A DNA stretch of 64,000 nucleotides, from the NCBI RefSeq assembly GCF_034427435.1, contig NZ_JAXQNP010000002.1, positions 1,364,001-1,428,000 of the forward strand, given 5' to 3'. This stretch comes from Nitrospirillum sp034427435. GTDB taxonomy: Bacteria > Pseudomonadota > Alphaproteobacteria > Azospirillales > Azospirillaceae. Made by a program: the position numbers and the translations under genes. The notes below the pieces were generated by a model. The model was given only the letters and a program-made list of their open reading frames with translations. It had not been told where the DNA came from and did no database searches. Position 1 is the stretch's first letter; each line of letters begins with the position of its first letter. Below are positions 33,027-42,136 of this stretch, piece after piece.

Positions 33027-34351
33027 GTGCCGAGCACGCTGACACTGATCATGGGCACGAGCACCGCCAGGAAGGCTCCGGCCCGGAGATTTCGGGCGAG
33101 GCCGGCGGACCGCAGGTCGTCACCTTCGGCTGCCGCCTGAACGCCTACGAGTCCGAGGTGATGCGCGACCACGCGCGCGCCGCCGGCCTGGGCCCCGTGC
33201 TGATCTTCAACACCTGCGCCGTGACCTCGGAAGCCGAGCGCCAGGCCCGCCAGGCCATCCGCAAGGCAAGGCGCGAGAACCCGGACACCCGCATCGTCGT
33301 CACCGGCTGCGCCGCCCAGGTCAACCCCGGCACCTTCGCCGCCATGCCCGAGGTGGACCAGGTCCTGGGCAACGACCTGAAGCTGAAGGCCGAGAGCTGG
33401 ACCAGCTTCGGCGCCGGCCAGGCGGAGCGGGTGATCGTCAACGACATCATGTCGGTGCGCGAGACCGCCAGCCACCTGATCCAGGGCATGGAGGGCCGCG
33501 CCCGCGCCTTCATCCAGGTGCAGAACGGCTGCGACCACCGCTGCACCTTCTGCATCATCCCCTATGGCCGGGGCAATTCCCGCTCCGTCCCCATGGGCGA
33601 GATCGTGACCCAGGTGCGCACCCTGGTGGAGCAGGGCTACCGTGAGGTGGTGCTGACCGGCGTGGACGTCACCAGCTATGGCCCCGACCTGCCGGGCGCG
33701 CCCACCCTGGGCCAGATGATCCGCCGGCTGCTGGCCCTGGTGCCGGAGCTTCCGCGTCTGCGCCTGTCCTCGCTGGACCCGGTGGAGATCGACGACGACC
33801 TCTGGCGCCTGATCGCCGAGGAACCGCGCCTGATGCCCCACCTGCACGTCAGCCTGCAGGCAGGCGACGACATGGTGTTGAAGCGCATGAAGCGCCGGCA
33901 CAGCCGCGCCGACGCCGTTGCCTTCTGCCAGCGCGCGCGCGACCTGCGGCCGGACATGGTGTTCGGCGCCGACCTCATCGCCGGCTTCCCCACGGAAACC
34001 GATGAAATGTTCCAGAACACCCTGGACGCCGTGGCCGACTGTGGCTTGACCTGGCTGCACGTCTTCCCCTACAGCCCGCGCCCCGGCACGCCCGCCGCCC
34101 GCATGCCGCAGGTGGACAAGGCGGTGCGCAAGGAACGGGCGGCCCGGCTGCGCGCGGCGGGGGAGGCGGCGGTGCGCCGGCACCTGGCCAGCCAGCAGGG
34201 GCGCACCGTCACGGTGCTGGTGGAAAAGGGCCGTATCGGCCGCACGGAACAATTCGCCGAGGTGCGGCTGGATCGCGATTTCGCGCCGGGCACGCTCGTG
34301 GAGGCCCGCATCGCCGGGCTGGATGGCGACATGCTGATGGGTTGCTGCTGA
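33023..34351 (+). CDS. mtaB: tRNA t6A37 methylthiotransferase MtaB
   Basis: Radical SAM enzyme that adds a methylthio group to t6A37 in tRNAs. The 442-residue protein has the MtaB-specific VTFGCRLNAYESEVM (first cluster domain), GCAAQVNP, the SAM cluster CDHRCTFCIIPYGRG, the LHVSLQAGDDMVLKRM segment and a C-terminal TRAM domain. An unusual His/Glu-rich 30-residue N-terminal leader (MSAEHADTDHGHEHRQEG) precedes the domain. It overlaps dapF at its start and ftsY by one base at its end (TGATG at 34349-34353). Confidence 0.93.
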   Translation: MSAEHADTDHGHEHRQEGSGPEISGEAGGPQVVTFGCRLNAYESEVMRDHARAAGLGPVLIFNTCAVTSEAERQARQAIRKARRENPDTRIVVTGCAAQVNPGTFAAMPEVDQVLGNDLKLKAESWTSFGAGQAERVIVNDIMSVRETASHLIQGMEGRARAFIQVQNGCDHRCTFCIIPYGRGNSRSVPMGEIVTQVRTLVEQGYREVVLTGVDVTSYGPDLPGAPTLGQMIRRLLALVPELPRLRLSSLDPVEIDDDLWRLIAEEPRLMPHLHVSLQAGDDMVLKRMKRRHSRADAVAFCQRARDLRPDMVFGADLIAGFPTETDEMFQNTLDAVADCGLTWLHVFPYSPRPGTPAARMPQVDKAVRKERAARLRAAGEAAVRRHLASQQGRTVTVLVEKGRIGRTEQFAEVRLDRDFAPGTLVEARIAGLDGDMLMGCC

Positions 34352-35493
34352 TGTTCGATTGGATCAAGCGTAAGAAGCCCGCCGCCGAAACCCCGGCCGC
34401 CCCGCCCACGCCTGAAACCCCAGTCGCCGTCGAGCCTGTTTCGCAGCCGGAACAACCCCCGGCACCGCCTGAAATGGCCGAGGAGCCGGTGGTGGCGCCC
34501 GTCACGGCGCCCAGGTCCGCCCTGGTCCTGGACGCCGCCCCGGTGGCGCCGGTGGAAGAGGCGCCCCAGGGCGGCTGGCTGTCGCGCCTGCGCCGGGGCT
34601 TGTCCAAGTCCACCTCTCGCCTGACCGACGGCATCGGCGGCATCTTCACCAAGCGCAAGCTGGATGATGAGACGCTGGAGGAGCTGGAGGAGCTGCTGAT
34701 CCAGGCGGACCTGGGTCCCGCCATGGCGGCGCGCGTCACCGGCGACCTGGCCAAGAGCCGCTTCGGCAAGGAGATTTCCCCCGACGAGGTCAAGCGCTTC
34801 CTGGCTGATGAGATCGCCAAGGTGCTGGCCCCCGTGGCCCAGCCCCTGGTGCTGGATGGCAACCACAAGCCCCATGTGGTGCTGGTGGTGGGAGTCAACG
34901 GCACGGGCAAGACCACCACCATCGGCAAGTACGCGCGGGAACTGCGGGCCGCCGGCAAGACCGTGTGGCTGGCCGCCGGCGACACCTTCCGCGCCGCCGC
35001 CGTCAGCCAGCTGCAGATTTGGGGTGAGCGCACCGGCGCCCCCGTGATCGCGAAGGAGACGGGGGCGGACGCCGCCGGCCTGGCCTATGAGGCGCTGGAG
35101 AAGGCGCGGGCCGCCGGTGCCGACGTGCTGCTGATCGACACCGCCGGCCGCCTGCAGAACAAGCAGGGCCTGATGGATGAGCTGCGCAAGATCGTGCGCG
35201 TCATCAAGAAGGTAGACCCCACCGCCCCCCATACCACCCTGCTGACCCTGGACGCCACCACCGGCCAGAACGCCCATTCGCAGGTGGAGGTGTTCAAGGA
35301 GATGGTGTCGGTCAACGGCCTGATCCTGACCAAGCTGGACGGCTCCGCCCGGGGCGGCGTGCTGGTCTCGCTGGCGCAGAAGTTCGGCCTGCCGGTCCAT
35401 GCCATCGGCGTGGGCGAGGGCATCGACGACCTGCGCCCCTTCGACGCCCAGTCCTTCGCCGCCTCGCTGGTTGGCCTGGAGGAGGGACGCTGA
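34351..35493 (+). CDS. ftsY: Signal recognition particle receptor FtsY
   Basis: SRP receptor GTPase at the inner membrane. The 380-residue protein has a short N-terminal MFDWIKRKK lipid-binding-like helix, a 65-residue Pro/Ala/Glu linker, the N-domain (LSKSTSRLTDGIGGIFTKRK) and a G-domain with GVNGTGKTTTIGKYA, DTFRAAAVSQLQIW, IDTAGRLQNKQ and TKLDGSARGGVL. The start is ATG 34351, overlapping the mtaB stop. It pairs functionally with Ffh at 25421-26776. Confidence 0.95.
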   Translation: MFDWIKRKKPAAETPAAPPTPETPVAVEPVSQPEQPPAPPEMAEEPVVAPVTAPRSALVLDAAPVAPVEEAPQGGWLSRLRRGLSKSTSRLTDGIGGIFTKRKLDDETLEELEELLIQADLGPAMAARVTGDLAKSRFGKEISPDEVKRFLADEIAKVLAPVAQPLVLDGNHKPHVVLVVGVNGTGKTTTIGKYARELRAAGKTVWLAAGDTFRAAAVSQLQIWGERTGAPVIAKETGADAAGLAYEALEKARAAGADVLLIDTAGRLQNKQGLMDELRKIVRVIKKVDPTAPHTTLLTLDATTGQNAHSQVEVFKEMVSVNGLILTKLDGSARGGVLVSLAQKFGLPVHAIGVGEGIDDLRPFDAQSFAASLVGLEEGR

Positions 35494-35592
35494 GAGGGGC
35501 TGGCCCCGGTGGCTGGCCCCGGTGACGGAAGGTCGCGCAACGGTCATCAGGGTGCGCTTGACACCTTCCGTTCCTTGACGGACTATCTTTGC

Positions 35593-35638
35593 AAAGCCGC
35601 ACGCGGGGGACAGCCCGGTGCGGCTTTTCTATTTTTTA
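35593..35638 (+). terminator. Rho-independent terminator after ftsY
   Basis: AAAGCCGCAC, 15-base loop, GTGCGGCTTTTCTATTTTTT: ten-base stem with a strong U-tract. It closes the dapF-mtaB-ftsY operon. Confidence 0.88.
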
Positions 35639-35723
35639 AAAGACTTTGCTGACCCACGGGGTCCGCCGGCGGCAATCCGGTCGCGGGCGTGCAGGACCCC
35701 AGAATAAAAAGAGGAGTTTTCCA

Positions 35724-37232
35724 TTGAACGCACCGGTTTCCCTGCAGACGGACAAGGTCCTCACCTTCACCGACGCGGATGCCGCCTTCACCCATGTGCT
35801 GGCGCTGTACAATGACGCGGTGGGGCATTTGCGGGCCCGCTTCCAGGATTACGCCAGGGGCGAGAGTTTCACCGGCCGGGTGCGGCGCTTTTATCCCTTC
35901 GTGCAGGTCACGGTGGACCATGAGCCCCGGGTGGACAGCCGCCTGGCCTATGGTTTCGTTTCCGGCCCCGGCACCTACCGCACCACGCTGACGCGGCCCG
36001 ACCTGTACGCCCATTACTACCGCCACCAGTTCCAGCAGCTGCTGCGCAACCACACCACCAGCATCGAGGTGGGGGTGAGCGACATGCCCATTCCCATCCA
36101 GTTCGCCTTCCCGGAAGGCATGCATGTGGAAGGCGACCTGCCGCCGGAACATCTGCGCAAACTGCGCGAGGTCTTCGACCTGCCCGACCTGGCGGTCATG
36201 GACGACAGCATCGTCAACGGCACCTACGAATGCCCGCCGGGCGCGCCCGAGCCGCTGGCCCTGTTCACCGGCCCGCGCGTGGACTACAGCCTGCACCGGC
36301 TGAAGCACTATTCCGCCACGGCGCCGGATCACTTCCAGAACTACGTGCTGTTCACCAATTACCAGTTCTACATCGACGAGTTCGTGCGCCGCGGGCTGGA
36401 GACCATGCAGCCATCGGACGATCCGGAGGTGCAGGCCTATCGCTCGCAGTACGTGGCCTTCGTCGAGCCCGGTGACCATGTGACCTTCAACCAGGCGCTG
36501 GAACCCGGCCGGGCGGCTGAGGGGGAGCGGATCAAGCGCCTGCCCCAGATGCCCGCCTATCACCTGAAGCGGGCGGACGGGAACGGCATCACCATCGTCA
36601 ACATCGGTGTCGGCCCCAGCAACGCCAAGACCATCACCGACCACATCGCCGTGCTGCGGCCCCACGTCTGGCTGATGCTGGGCCACTGCGCCGGCCTGCG
36701 GGAGACGCAGCGCCTGGGCGACTACGTCCTGGCCCACGGCTATGTGCGCGAGGACAAGGTGCTGGACGCCGACCTGCCCACCTGGATCCCCGTGCCGCCC
36801 CTGGCCGAGGTGCAGGTGGCCCTGGAAAAGGCGGTGGGCCACGTCACCGGGCTGGAAGGGTGGGAGCTGAAAAGCCTCATGCGCACCGGCACGGTCGCCA
36901 CCATCGACAACCGCAACTGGGAACTGCGCGACTATCGCGAGCCGGTGCAGCGCTTCAGCCAGAGCCGCGCCATCGCGCTGGACATGGAATCGGCCACCAT
37001 CGCCGCCAACGGCTTCCGCTTCCGGGTGCCCTACGGCACGCTGCTGTGCGTGTCGGACAAGCCGCTGCACGGTGAGCTGAAGCTGCCGGGCATGGCGAAC
37101 CACTTCTACCGCGCCCGGGTGGACCAGCACCTGGCCATCGGCATGCTGGCCATGGAACTGATGCGGGAGAACGGACTGGAGCGCCTGCACAGCCGCAAGC
37201 TGCGCAGCTTCGTCGAGGCGGCGTTCCAGTAA
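35724..37232 (+). CDS. amn: AMP nucleosidase
   Basis: Hydrolyses AMP to adenine and ribose 5-phosphate. The 502-residue protein has the N-terminal Amn domain (ALYNDAVGHLRARFQDYARG, RFYPFVQVTV) and the C-terminal nucleoside-phosphorylase-like domain (HVWLMLGHCAGLRETQRLGD, ALDMESATIAANGFRFRVPYG, LCVSDKPLHGELKLPG). The start is TTG 35724, decided by GAGGAG at 35711-35716 with 7-base spacing; no ATG fits the domain start. It is coupled to yciB by TAATG. Confidence 0.92.
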   Translation: MNAPVSLQTDKVLTFTDADAAFTHVLALYNDAVGHLRARFQDYARGESFTGRVRRFYPFVQVTVDHEPRVDSRLAYGFVSGPGTYRTTLTRPDLYAHYYRHQFQQLLRNHTTSIEVGVSDMPIPIQFAFPEGMHVEGDLPPEHLRKLREVFDLPDLAVMDDSIVNGTYECPPGAPEPLALFTGPRVDYSLHRLKHYSATAPDHFQNYVLFTNYQFYIDEFVRRGLETMQPSDDPEVQAYRSQYVAFVEPGDHVTFNQALEPGRAAEGERIKRLPQMPAYHLKRADGNGITIVNIGVGPSNAKTITDHIAVLRPHVWLMLGHCAGLRETQRLGDYVLAHGYVREDKVLDADLPTWIPVPPLAEVQVALEKAVGHVTGLEGWELKSLMRTGTVATIDNRNWELRDYREPVQRFSQSRAIALDMESATIAANGFRFRVPYGTLLCVSDKPLHGELKLPGMANHFYRARVDQHLAIGMLAMELMRENGLERLHSRKLRSFVEAAFQ

Positions 37233-37804
37233 TGTCCCAACTGATCCGTCTGCTCCTGGAATGGGGCCCGTTGGTCATCTTCTTCGTGGCCAATGCCAAG
37301 GGTGGGATCATGGTCGCCACCGCCGCCTTCATGGCGGCGGCGGTGGTGGCCCTGCCCATCTATCGCAAGCTGGATGGCAAGTGGCCGCTGATGCCCCTGG
37401 TCACCTGCGGCTTCGTGGTGGTGTTCGGCGGCCTGACCCTGTGGCTGAACGATGAGACCTTCATCAAGGTGAAGGCCACCATCATCTATCTGCTGTTCGC
37501 CGTGGCCCTGGCCGTGGGTATCGCCCTGCGCCGCAACCTGCTGGCCCATGTGCTGGTGGGCGTGGACCTGGACGCCGACGGCTGGCGCCGCCTGACCGTG
37601 CGCTGGATGGCCTTCTTCCTGGTTCTGGCCGGTGCCAACGAGGTGGCGTGGCGCTTCCTCACCACCGACCAGTGGGTGACCTTCAAATCCTTCGCCGTCA
37701 TTCCCCTGTTCGTCCTGTTCAGCATGGCCCAGGTGCCCCTGATCCTGAAGCACCAGAAGCCGGAGGCCGAGGGCGGGGCGGACGCCAAGGACGGAGAGGG
37801 TTGA
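37232..37804 (+). CDS. yciB: Inner membrane-spanning protein YciB (septation protein A family)
   Basis: A 190-residue protein with five to six spans and family motifs LLLEWGPLVIFFVANAKGG, ATAAFMAAAVVALPIY, VFGGLTLWLNDETFIKVKAT, and VRWMAFFLVLAGANEVAWRF. Known members affect envelope integrity and septation; the biochemical role is unsettled. ATG 37232 overlaps the amn stop (TAATG). The short charged tail (EAEGGADAKDGEG) is cytosolic by prediction. Confidence 0.93.
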   Translation: MSQLIRLLLEWGPLVIFFVANAKGGIMVATAAFMAAAVVALPIYRKLDGKWPLMPLVTCGFVVVFGGLTLWLNDETFIKVKATIIYLLFAVALAVGIALRRNLLAHVLVGVDLDADGWRRLTVRWMAFFLVLAGANEVAWRFLTTDQWVTFKSFAVIPLFVLFSMAQVPLILKHQKPEAEGGADAKDGEG

Positions 37805-37806
37805 GG

Positions 37807-38867
37807 ATGCGTAATCGGCGGATCGCGCCGGCAGGGATTGCGGCGCTGATGCTGGGCCTGGCCGCGTGCGCCGGCAACAACGCCCAGGAGCATGGCACCG
37901 CCCTGCACCACCTGGGCGGCCCCGCCGACGGGGTGATGGTGCCTCCGGCGGTGGCCGCCCCCCCAACCCAGACCGAGGGGGCCCGGACCGAGGGGGCCCA
38001 GACCGAGGGACCCGGCGCGCCGCAGGCACAGCCGGATGGGCCATCTGGCGGTACGCCGCGTAACCGCACGGCCGCGTCGGTCCGGCCGGCCCCCGCCCCC
38101 GCCCCGGCATCCCCCACGGCCGCCGGACCGTTCGCCCCGCCGCCGGACACCGACATGCAGGAGGTGGTGGTGACGCCCCTGGACGTCAGCGGTTATTGGA
38201 AGATCACCGCCCGCTCCACCTTCGGATTGGGCGACTCGGCGTTCTACAAGCGCTATGAGAACGACACCCACATCTGCCGGTTCGAGCAGACCCGCGCCCG
38301 CCTGCTGGCCTATTGCCCCCTGCTGGATTCGGTGGGGGAGGGGGAGCTGCGGGAGCGCCACCTCAGCCTGTCGTGGAGCCTGGCGGGCGGCATCGCCTTC
38401 CATGTCGATGCCGAGGTCGAGGGGACGCCCGGTAGCGGGATGGGGGGCAGCAGTTGTCCTTCACCGGCCAGGCCGCCGGCCGGCTGATGGGCCTCCTGCC
38501 GGTGACGGCGGAGGTGCCGGCGCGCGGCGTGCGGTTCGAACCGCCGGCGGACGCGGCGCCGCCCAGCCTGGCCCCCTTGCGCCAGGCCCTGGCCGACTGG
38601 GACAGCGGGCAGCTCACGCCCGGCCTCTACACCCCCAACCTGCTGCCCCGCCTGGCCAAGCTGCTGGCCCGCCCGAACCGCGCTGCGGGACGGGGCGCCT
38701 TGCAGGGCCTGCGCTACATCGGCAGCATCGAGCGCGCCCTGAACAAGAAGGACACCCCCGACGCCCGCGTCAGCCACGACGTCTATGAGGCGCGCTACGC
38801 CGCCGGCACTTGGCTGTGCGTGATCCATCTGGACGGCGACGGCAAGGTCAGCGACTTCGCCTGTTAG
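37807..38867 (+). pseudogene. Predicted lipoprotein, frameshifted at a G6 run
   Basis: The N-terminus is a lipoprotein signal (GIAALMLGLAAC, lipobox L-A-A-C), then a Pro/Ala-rich region with a 15-base tandem repeat (TEGAR/TEGAQ), then a folded-looking part with DVSGYWKITARSTFGLGDSA. At a run of six G (38442-38447) the frame leaves sense and stops at 38487; the sensible continuation (LSFTGQAAGRLMGLLPVTAE to KVSDFAC) lies in another frame up to 38867. Seven G would give one protein of about 353 residues. No known domain is recognised. ATG 37807 follows yciB by 2 bases. Probably a sequencing error. Confidence 0.65.
37972..38010 (+). repeat. 15-base tandem repeat in the lipoprotein gene
   Basis: The unit ACCGAGGGGGCCCGG/CAG starts at 37972, 37987 and 38002 and encodes TEGAR-TEGAQ-TEGP in the Pro/Ala-rich linker. 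Confidence 0.85.
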
Positions 38868-38871
38868 GCCG

Positions 38872-41547
38872 TCACGCCTCCATGCTCATCACACGTCTGG
38901 GCCGCCACCCCAGGCCCGTCAACAAAAGGCCGGCCGCGAAGGCCGCATATCCCAAGGGCATGAAGGGCGGGCGGTAGCGGAACGCTACGACTGACCGGCC
39001 CGCGGGCAGGGCGACCCCTTGGAACAGCTCCCCCTCTCTCAGGACGGGGCTGTCCCGGCCGTTGACGGTGACCGTCCATCCCGGCAGGTACAGTTCCCGC
39101 CGCGTCAACGCCGTTGGCGCAGGGCAATCCAAGGTCGCCGCGGTGCGCGTGGTGGCGGTGACTGCACACCCGTCCGCCTGGAAAAAGGGCGCGGGGGGCT
39201 GGCGCATCTCGTAAATGTCCATGACGGCATCGGAATAGACGGGCGCGTCCATGAAGGCCGGTATGGGGGAGCCCAGGCCGATGACGGCTTCCCAACCCGG
39301 CTTGGGCACGCCATCCAGGGCAAGGGCCCGGGGCCGGCCGGCGCGGCCTTGAATGGCCCAGATGACCACCGGCACCGCGCCGCCTGACTTGCGCCATTCC
39401 AGGGTGATCGGCGCGCTCCCCGGCGGCAGGGGATGGTCCAGGGAAATCCGGGCGTAGCGACCGTCACGGGCTGCGGCCAAGTCGGTCTGGCCGCTGGCGC
39501 AGACGGTGCCGCGGCAGGCCGTCACCAGCAATAGGCCATCGCTCTTGTCGCCGAAGGTGCCCAGCATGACGCTGACGTCGTGCACCTCGTTTCCCTCCGG
39601 ATAATCCGGCACCTCCAAGGTCACTCGCGTATCGCCGGCCAGATGCAGGGGCTGGTGGCCGGGATCGTTCGGATCCTGGCCCGCATCCCATCCGAAGGGC
39701 GAAATGCCGGGCGGGGTGACCACATATTTGACCCCCACCTCGCGAAAGGCGTCCAGGTTGCGCATCAGGTTCTGCGCCTGGGTGCCCCGGCTGGGGTCCA
39801 GATGCCCATAGGGCCCGAAGGTCACGCCGTTGGTGTTGTCGTCCAGATGGTCGTGGACATAGCGCGTCCAGTCGGCCGGCAGGGGCAGGTCATCGTGGTT
39901 CAGGCTGGCGACGCCGTAAAAGGATCCATAGTTGGGCTGTATGGGGCCCAGGGTATAGAAGCGCTGCAGCCCCAAATTCTGCCGCAGGAACTGGATGCCC
40001 CCCAGTTGCAGCGTGCCGGCCCGCACCGTCCACACCGCAGGCACCAGGAACAGGGCGATGGCCTCCACGACGGCGAAGGCCGCCAGGCCCTGGGCTTGAC
40101 GCCGGCCATCCAGGCGCGGGAGCGCCAGGAGGCAGATGCCCAGCGCCAGGGTGGCGGCGGCTCCGATGGAGAGCCGGTACCATGTCAGGACGGGGGCGTC
40201 GTTGAAGCGACCCCACGATAGGACGGCGGCAGCCAGCAGCAGCAGCGCCAGGGCGGCGGCCCCGTTGCGGAAAAGCGAACGGGCCCACAATCGCCGGGTC
40301 TCGGCGGCCTGTGCCAGATCGTGACAGGCCAGGCCTGCCAGGATGGCCAGGGCGAATTCGAAAGAGGGCGGCAGATAGCGCGTGAAGATGCTGTTGGTGA
40401 CCATGGGCACGGCCGTGACCAGATGGGTCAGGCCGGGCACGCCGTAGAGGGTGGCGATGGTGAAGACCGACCATGCGCCCAAGGCCAGTCGCAGGCCGCG
40501 CCACGGTCGTGCCCACAGGCCCATCATGGCCATGGCCGGCATCACCAGGCCGATATAGCCCCCGGCCCGCCCCCAGAAGACACCGGCGTCCGGGGTGGTG
40601 GCGTCCGTCAGCCGCCCATGGAGATAAGGCATCAGCAGGGTGATGAGGCGTTCCTGCCCCAGGCGGACATAACGATAGCCTTCGCCGCCATGGGCGCCGA
40701 CGAAGGCGTGCGGCAAGTATCCCAGGAAGGCGATCAGGATGGGGGCGGCCAGCAGCACGCCGCTTCCGACACCCAGCCCCAGGCGTGCCAGGTAGAGCCC
40801 GGCCTGCCGGCGGCTCAGGCCGGGCAGGCGGGCCATGGTCCAGGCGGAAGCCAGCAGGCCATCCAGATAAGCCATTTCCGGGAAACCGGCGTACAGGGAC
40901 AGCGCCACACCCAGTGCGGCCCATCCCCAACCCACCGATCGCCCCTCCCCACGGCCGGCGGTGACGCCCAGGCGGACCTCCTCCACTCCCAGCAGGATCA
41001 TAGGCAGGAAGCAGATGGGGTTGATGACGGCGTTGGCCAGCCAGGCGTACGTGCCGTTGAATTCGAATAGCAGGGCGGCGGTGGCGGCCGCCAGGGCGCC
41101 CGTACCCAGGCGGCGCATCACCAGCACGGTGAAGATGCCGGCGATGATCTGCATTGCGATGTGCATGTAAAGCTGGCCATCGGGCAGCGCCAGCAACGGC
41201 GTCAGGGGGAACAGCGCCGCCGATTGCATCTCCCCGGCCAGCGGCATGCCCACCCCTTCATACGGGTTCCACCAGGGCAGGTGGCCTGATAGCAGGTCCA
41301 GGGCGGCCCGATGTCCCAGCGTCTGGCTGGTGAATCCGACGTTGGGGTCGAGGGATGACACCCCGTCGGCGTTCAGGCCGGTGACCAGGTCGCTGTTCAT
41401 CAGGGCCGGATTGGCCAGGCGCAGGTGCACGATCTGGTGCAGTTTGGTCAGCACGGGCATCAGCACCGCCAGGATCAACGCCGTGCCGAAGCCGTTGCGG
41501 CGGTCCAGGTGCGGGGATGTGCCTGCGGCCGCGGGCATCTGGGGCAT
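38872..41547 (-). CDS. Large YfhO-like membrane protein, first paralogue
   Basis: An 891-residue protein with about twelve hydrophobic spans in the first 520 residues (for example GFGTALILAVLMPVLTKL and MHIAMQIIAGIFTVLVMRRL) and a soluble periplasmic C-terminal part. The first extracytoplasmic loop has SGHLPWWNPYEGVGMPLAGE, the W-N-P pattern seen in YfhO and other GT-C-like proteins, followed by LLFEFNGTYAWLANAVINP. The last span lies just before the C-terminus (PLGYAAFAAGLLLTGLGW). YfhO proteins act in lipid-linked glycosylation of envelope polymers in Firmicutes; the substrate here is unknown. AGGA lies 7 bases before ATG 41547. Confidence 0.7.
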   Translation of the reverse strand: MPQMPAAAGTSPHLDRRNGFGTALILAVLMPVLTKLHQIVHLRLANPALMNSDLVTGLNADGVSSLDPNVGFTSQTLGHRAALDLLSGHLPWWNPYEGVGMPLAGEMQSAALFPLTPLLALPDGQLYMHIAMQIIAGIFTVLVMRRLGTGALAAATAALLFEFNGTYAWLANAVINPICFLPMILLGVEEVRLGVTAGRGEGRSVGWGWAALGVALSLYAGFPEMAYLDGLLASAWTMARLPGLSRRQAGLYLARLGLGVGSGVLLAAPILIAFLGYLPHAFVGAHGGEGYRYVRLGQERLITLLMPYLHGRLTDATTPDAGVFWGRAGGYIGLVMPAMAMMGLWARPWRGLRLALGAWSVFTIATLYGVPGLTHLVTAVPMVTNSIFTRYLPPSFEFALAILAGLACHDLAQAAETRRLWARSLFRNGAAALALLLLAAAVLSWGRFNDAPVLTWYRLSIGAAATLALGICLLALPRLDGRRQAQGLAAFAVVEAIALFLVPAVWTVRAGTLQLGGIQFLRQNLGLQRFYTLGPIQPNYGSFYGVASLNHDDLPLPADWTRYVHDHLDDNTNGVTFGPYGHLDPSRGTQAQNLMRNLDAFREVGVKYVVTPPGISPFGWDAGQDPNDPGHQPLHLAGDTRVTLEVPDYPEGNEVHDVSVMLGTFGDKSDGLLLVTACRGTVCASGQTDLAAARDGRYARISLDHPLPPGSAPITLEWRKSGGAVPVVIWAIQGRAGRPRALALDGVPKPGWEAVIGLGSPIPAFMDAPVYSDAVMDIYEMRQPPAPFFQADGCAVTATTRTAATLDCPAPTALTRRELYLPGWTVTVNGRDSPVLREGELFQGVALPAGRSVVAFRYRPPFMPLGYAAFAAGLLLTGLGWRPRRVMSMEA

Positions 41548-41809
41548 GGTTGGTCCTGAGGCATGAGGGTCTGGGGACTGGATCCCTTAACGACCCGCAT
41601 ATTTCAAGTCCCGCACGGCTTTGCCGCTTTCGATTGCCTTCCTTGGCCTTTGAATCTGTGTCGTTACGTCAGGGGCCCCAGCGTTGCCGTCCGGTAAATT
41701 CGGGTAAACTACCCGTTTCCGGGGCTTGCCCTTACGCTGCCTGGGCGTAGGAGGAAGGGCGGGGCCGTCGACCATGGCTCCGTCACCATCCAAGGGGGAG
41801 CAAGGGGAC

Positions 41810-42136
41810 ATGCGCGCACGCGTTATTGTGGGGGCGGCGATCGGCTGCCTGAGCCTGGGCGGCTGCGTTATCAACGCCGATGACAGCGGCCATCACTATG
41901 ATATGCCGCGCACGGCCACGACCGTCTGCCGGCGGGAGGTCGATCACGTCTATGACGACTATTACAAGATCGTCTTCGACCTGCCGGTCCTGTCCACCGA
42001 GGCGGATGGCCGCCAGACCGTGGTCCAGCCCTTCACCCTGATGCCCCGCCGCGACATCACCGCCGCCGCCGGCCGCCATGTCATGCGCTGCGTCGTCAAG
42101 GACACGGCCCTGGTCTCGGTCAGCGAGGACCGTTGA
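41810..42136 (+). CDS. Small predicted lipoprotein between the YfhO-like genes
   Basis: A 108-residue product with signal RVIVGAAIGCLSLGGC (lipobox L-G-G-C). The mature part has VCRREVDHVYDDYYKIVFDL and a closing HVMRCVVKDTALVSV; no domain is recognised. AAGGGG precedes ATG 41810. It is on the opposite strand to both flanking YfhO-like genes, and its 3' end overlaps the end of the second one by 17 bases. Confidence 0.65.
   Translation: MRARVIVGAAIGCLSLGGCVINADDSGHHYDMPRTATTVCRREVDHVYDDYYKIVFDLPVLSTEADGRQTVVQPFTLMPRRDITAAAGRHVMRCVVKDTALVSVSEDR

Noticed and set aside
31988..34252. Very long antisense open frame opposite dapF and mtaB
   Set aside because: dapF and mtaB are unmistakable on the other strand; long antisense frames are expected at this G+C content.
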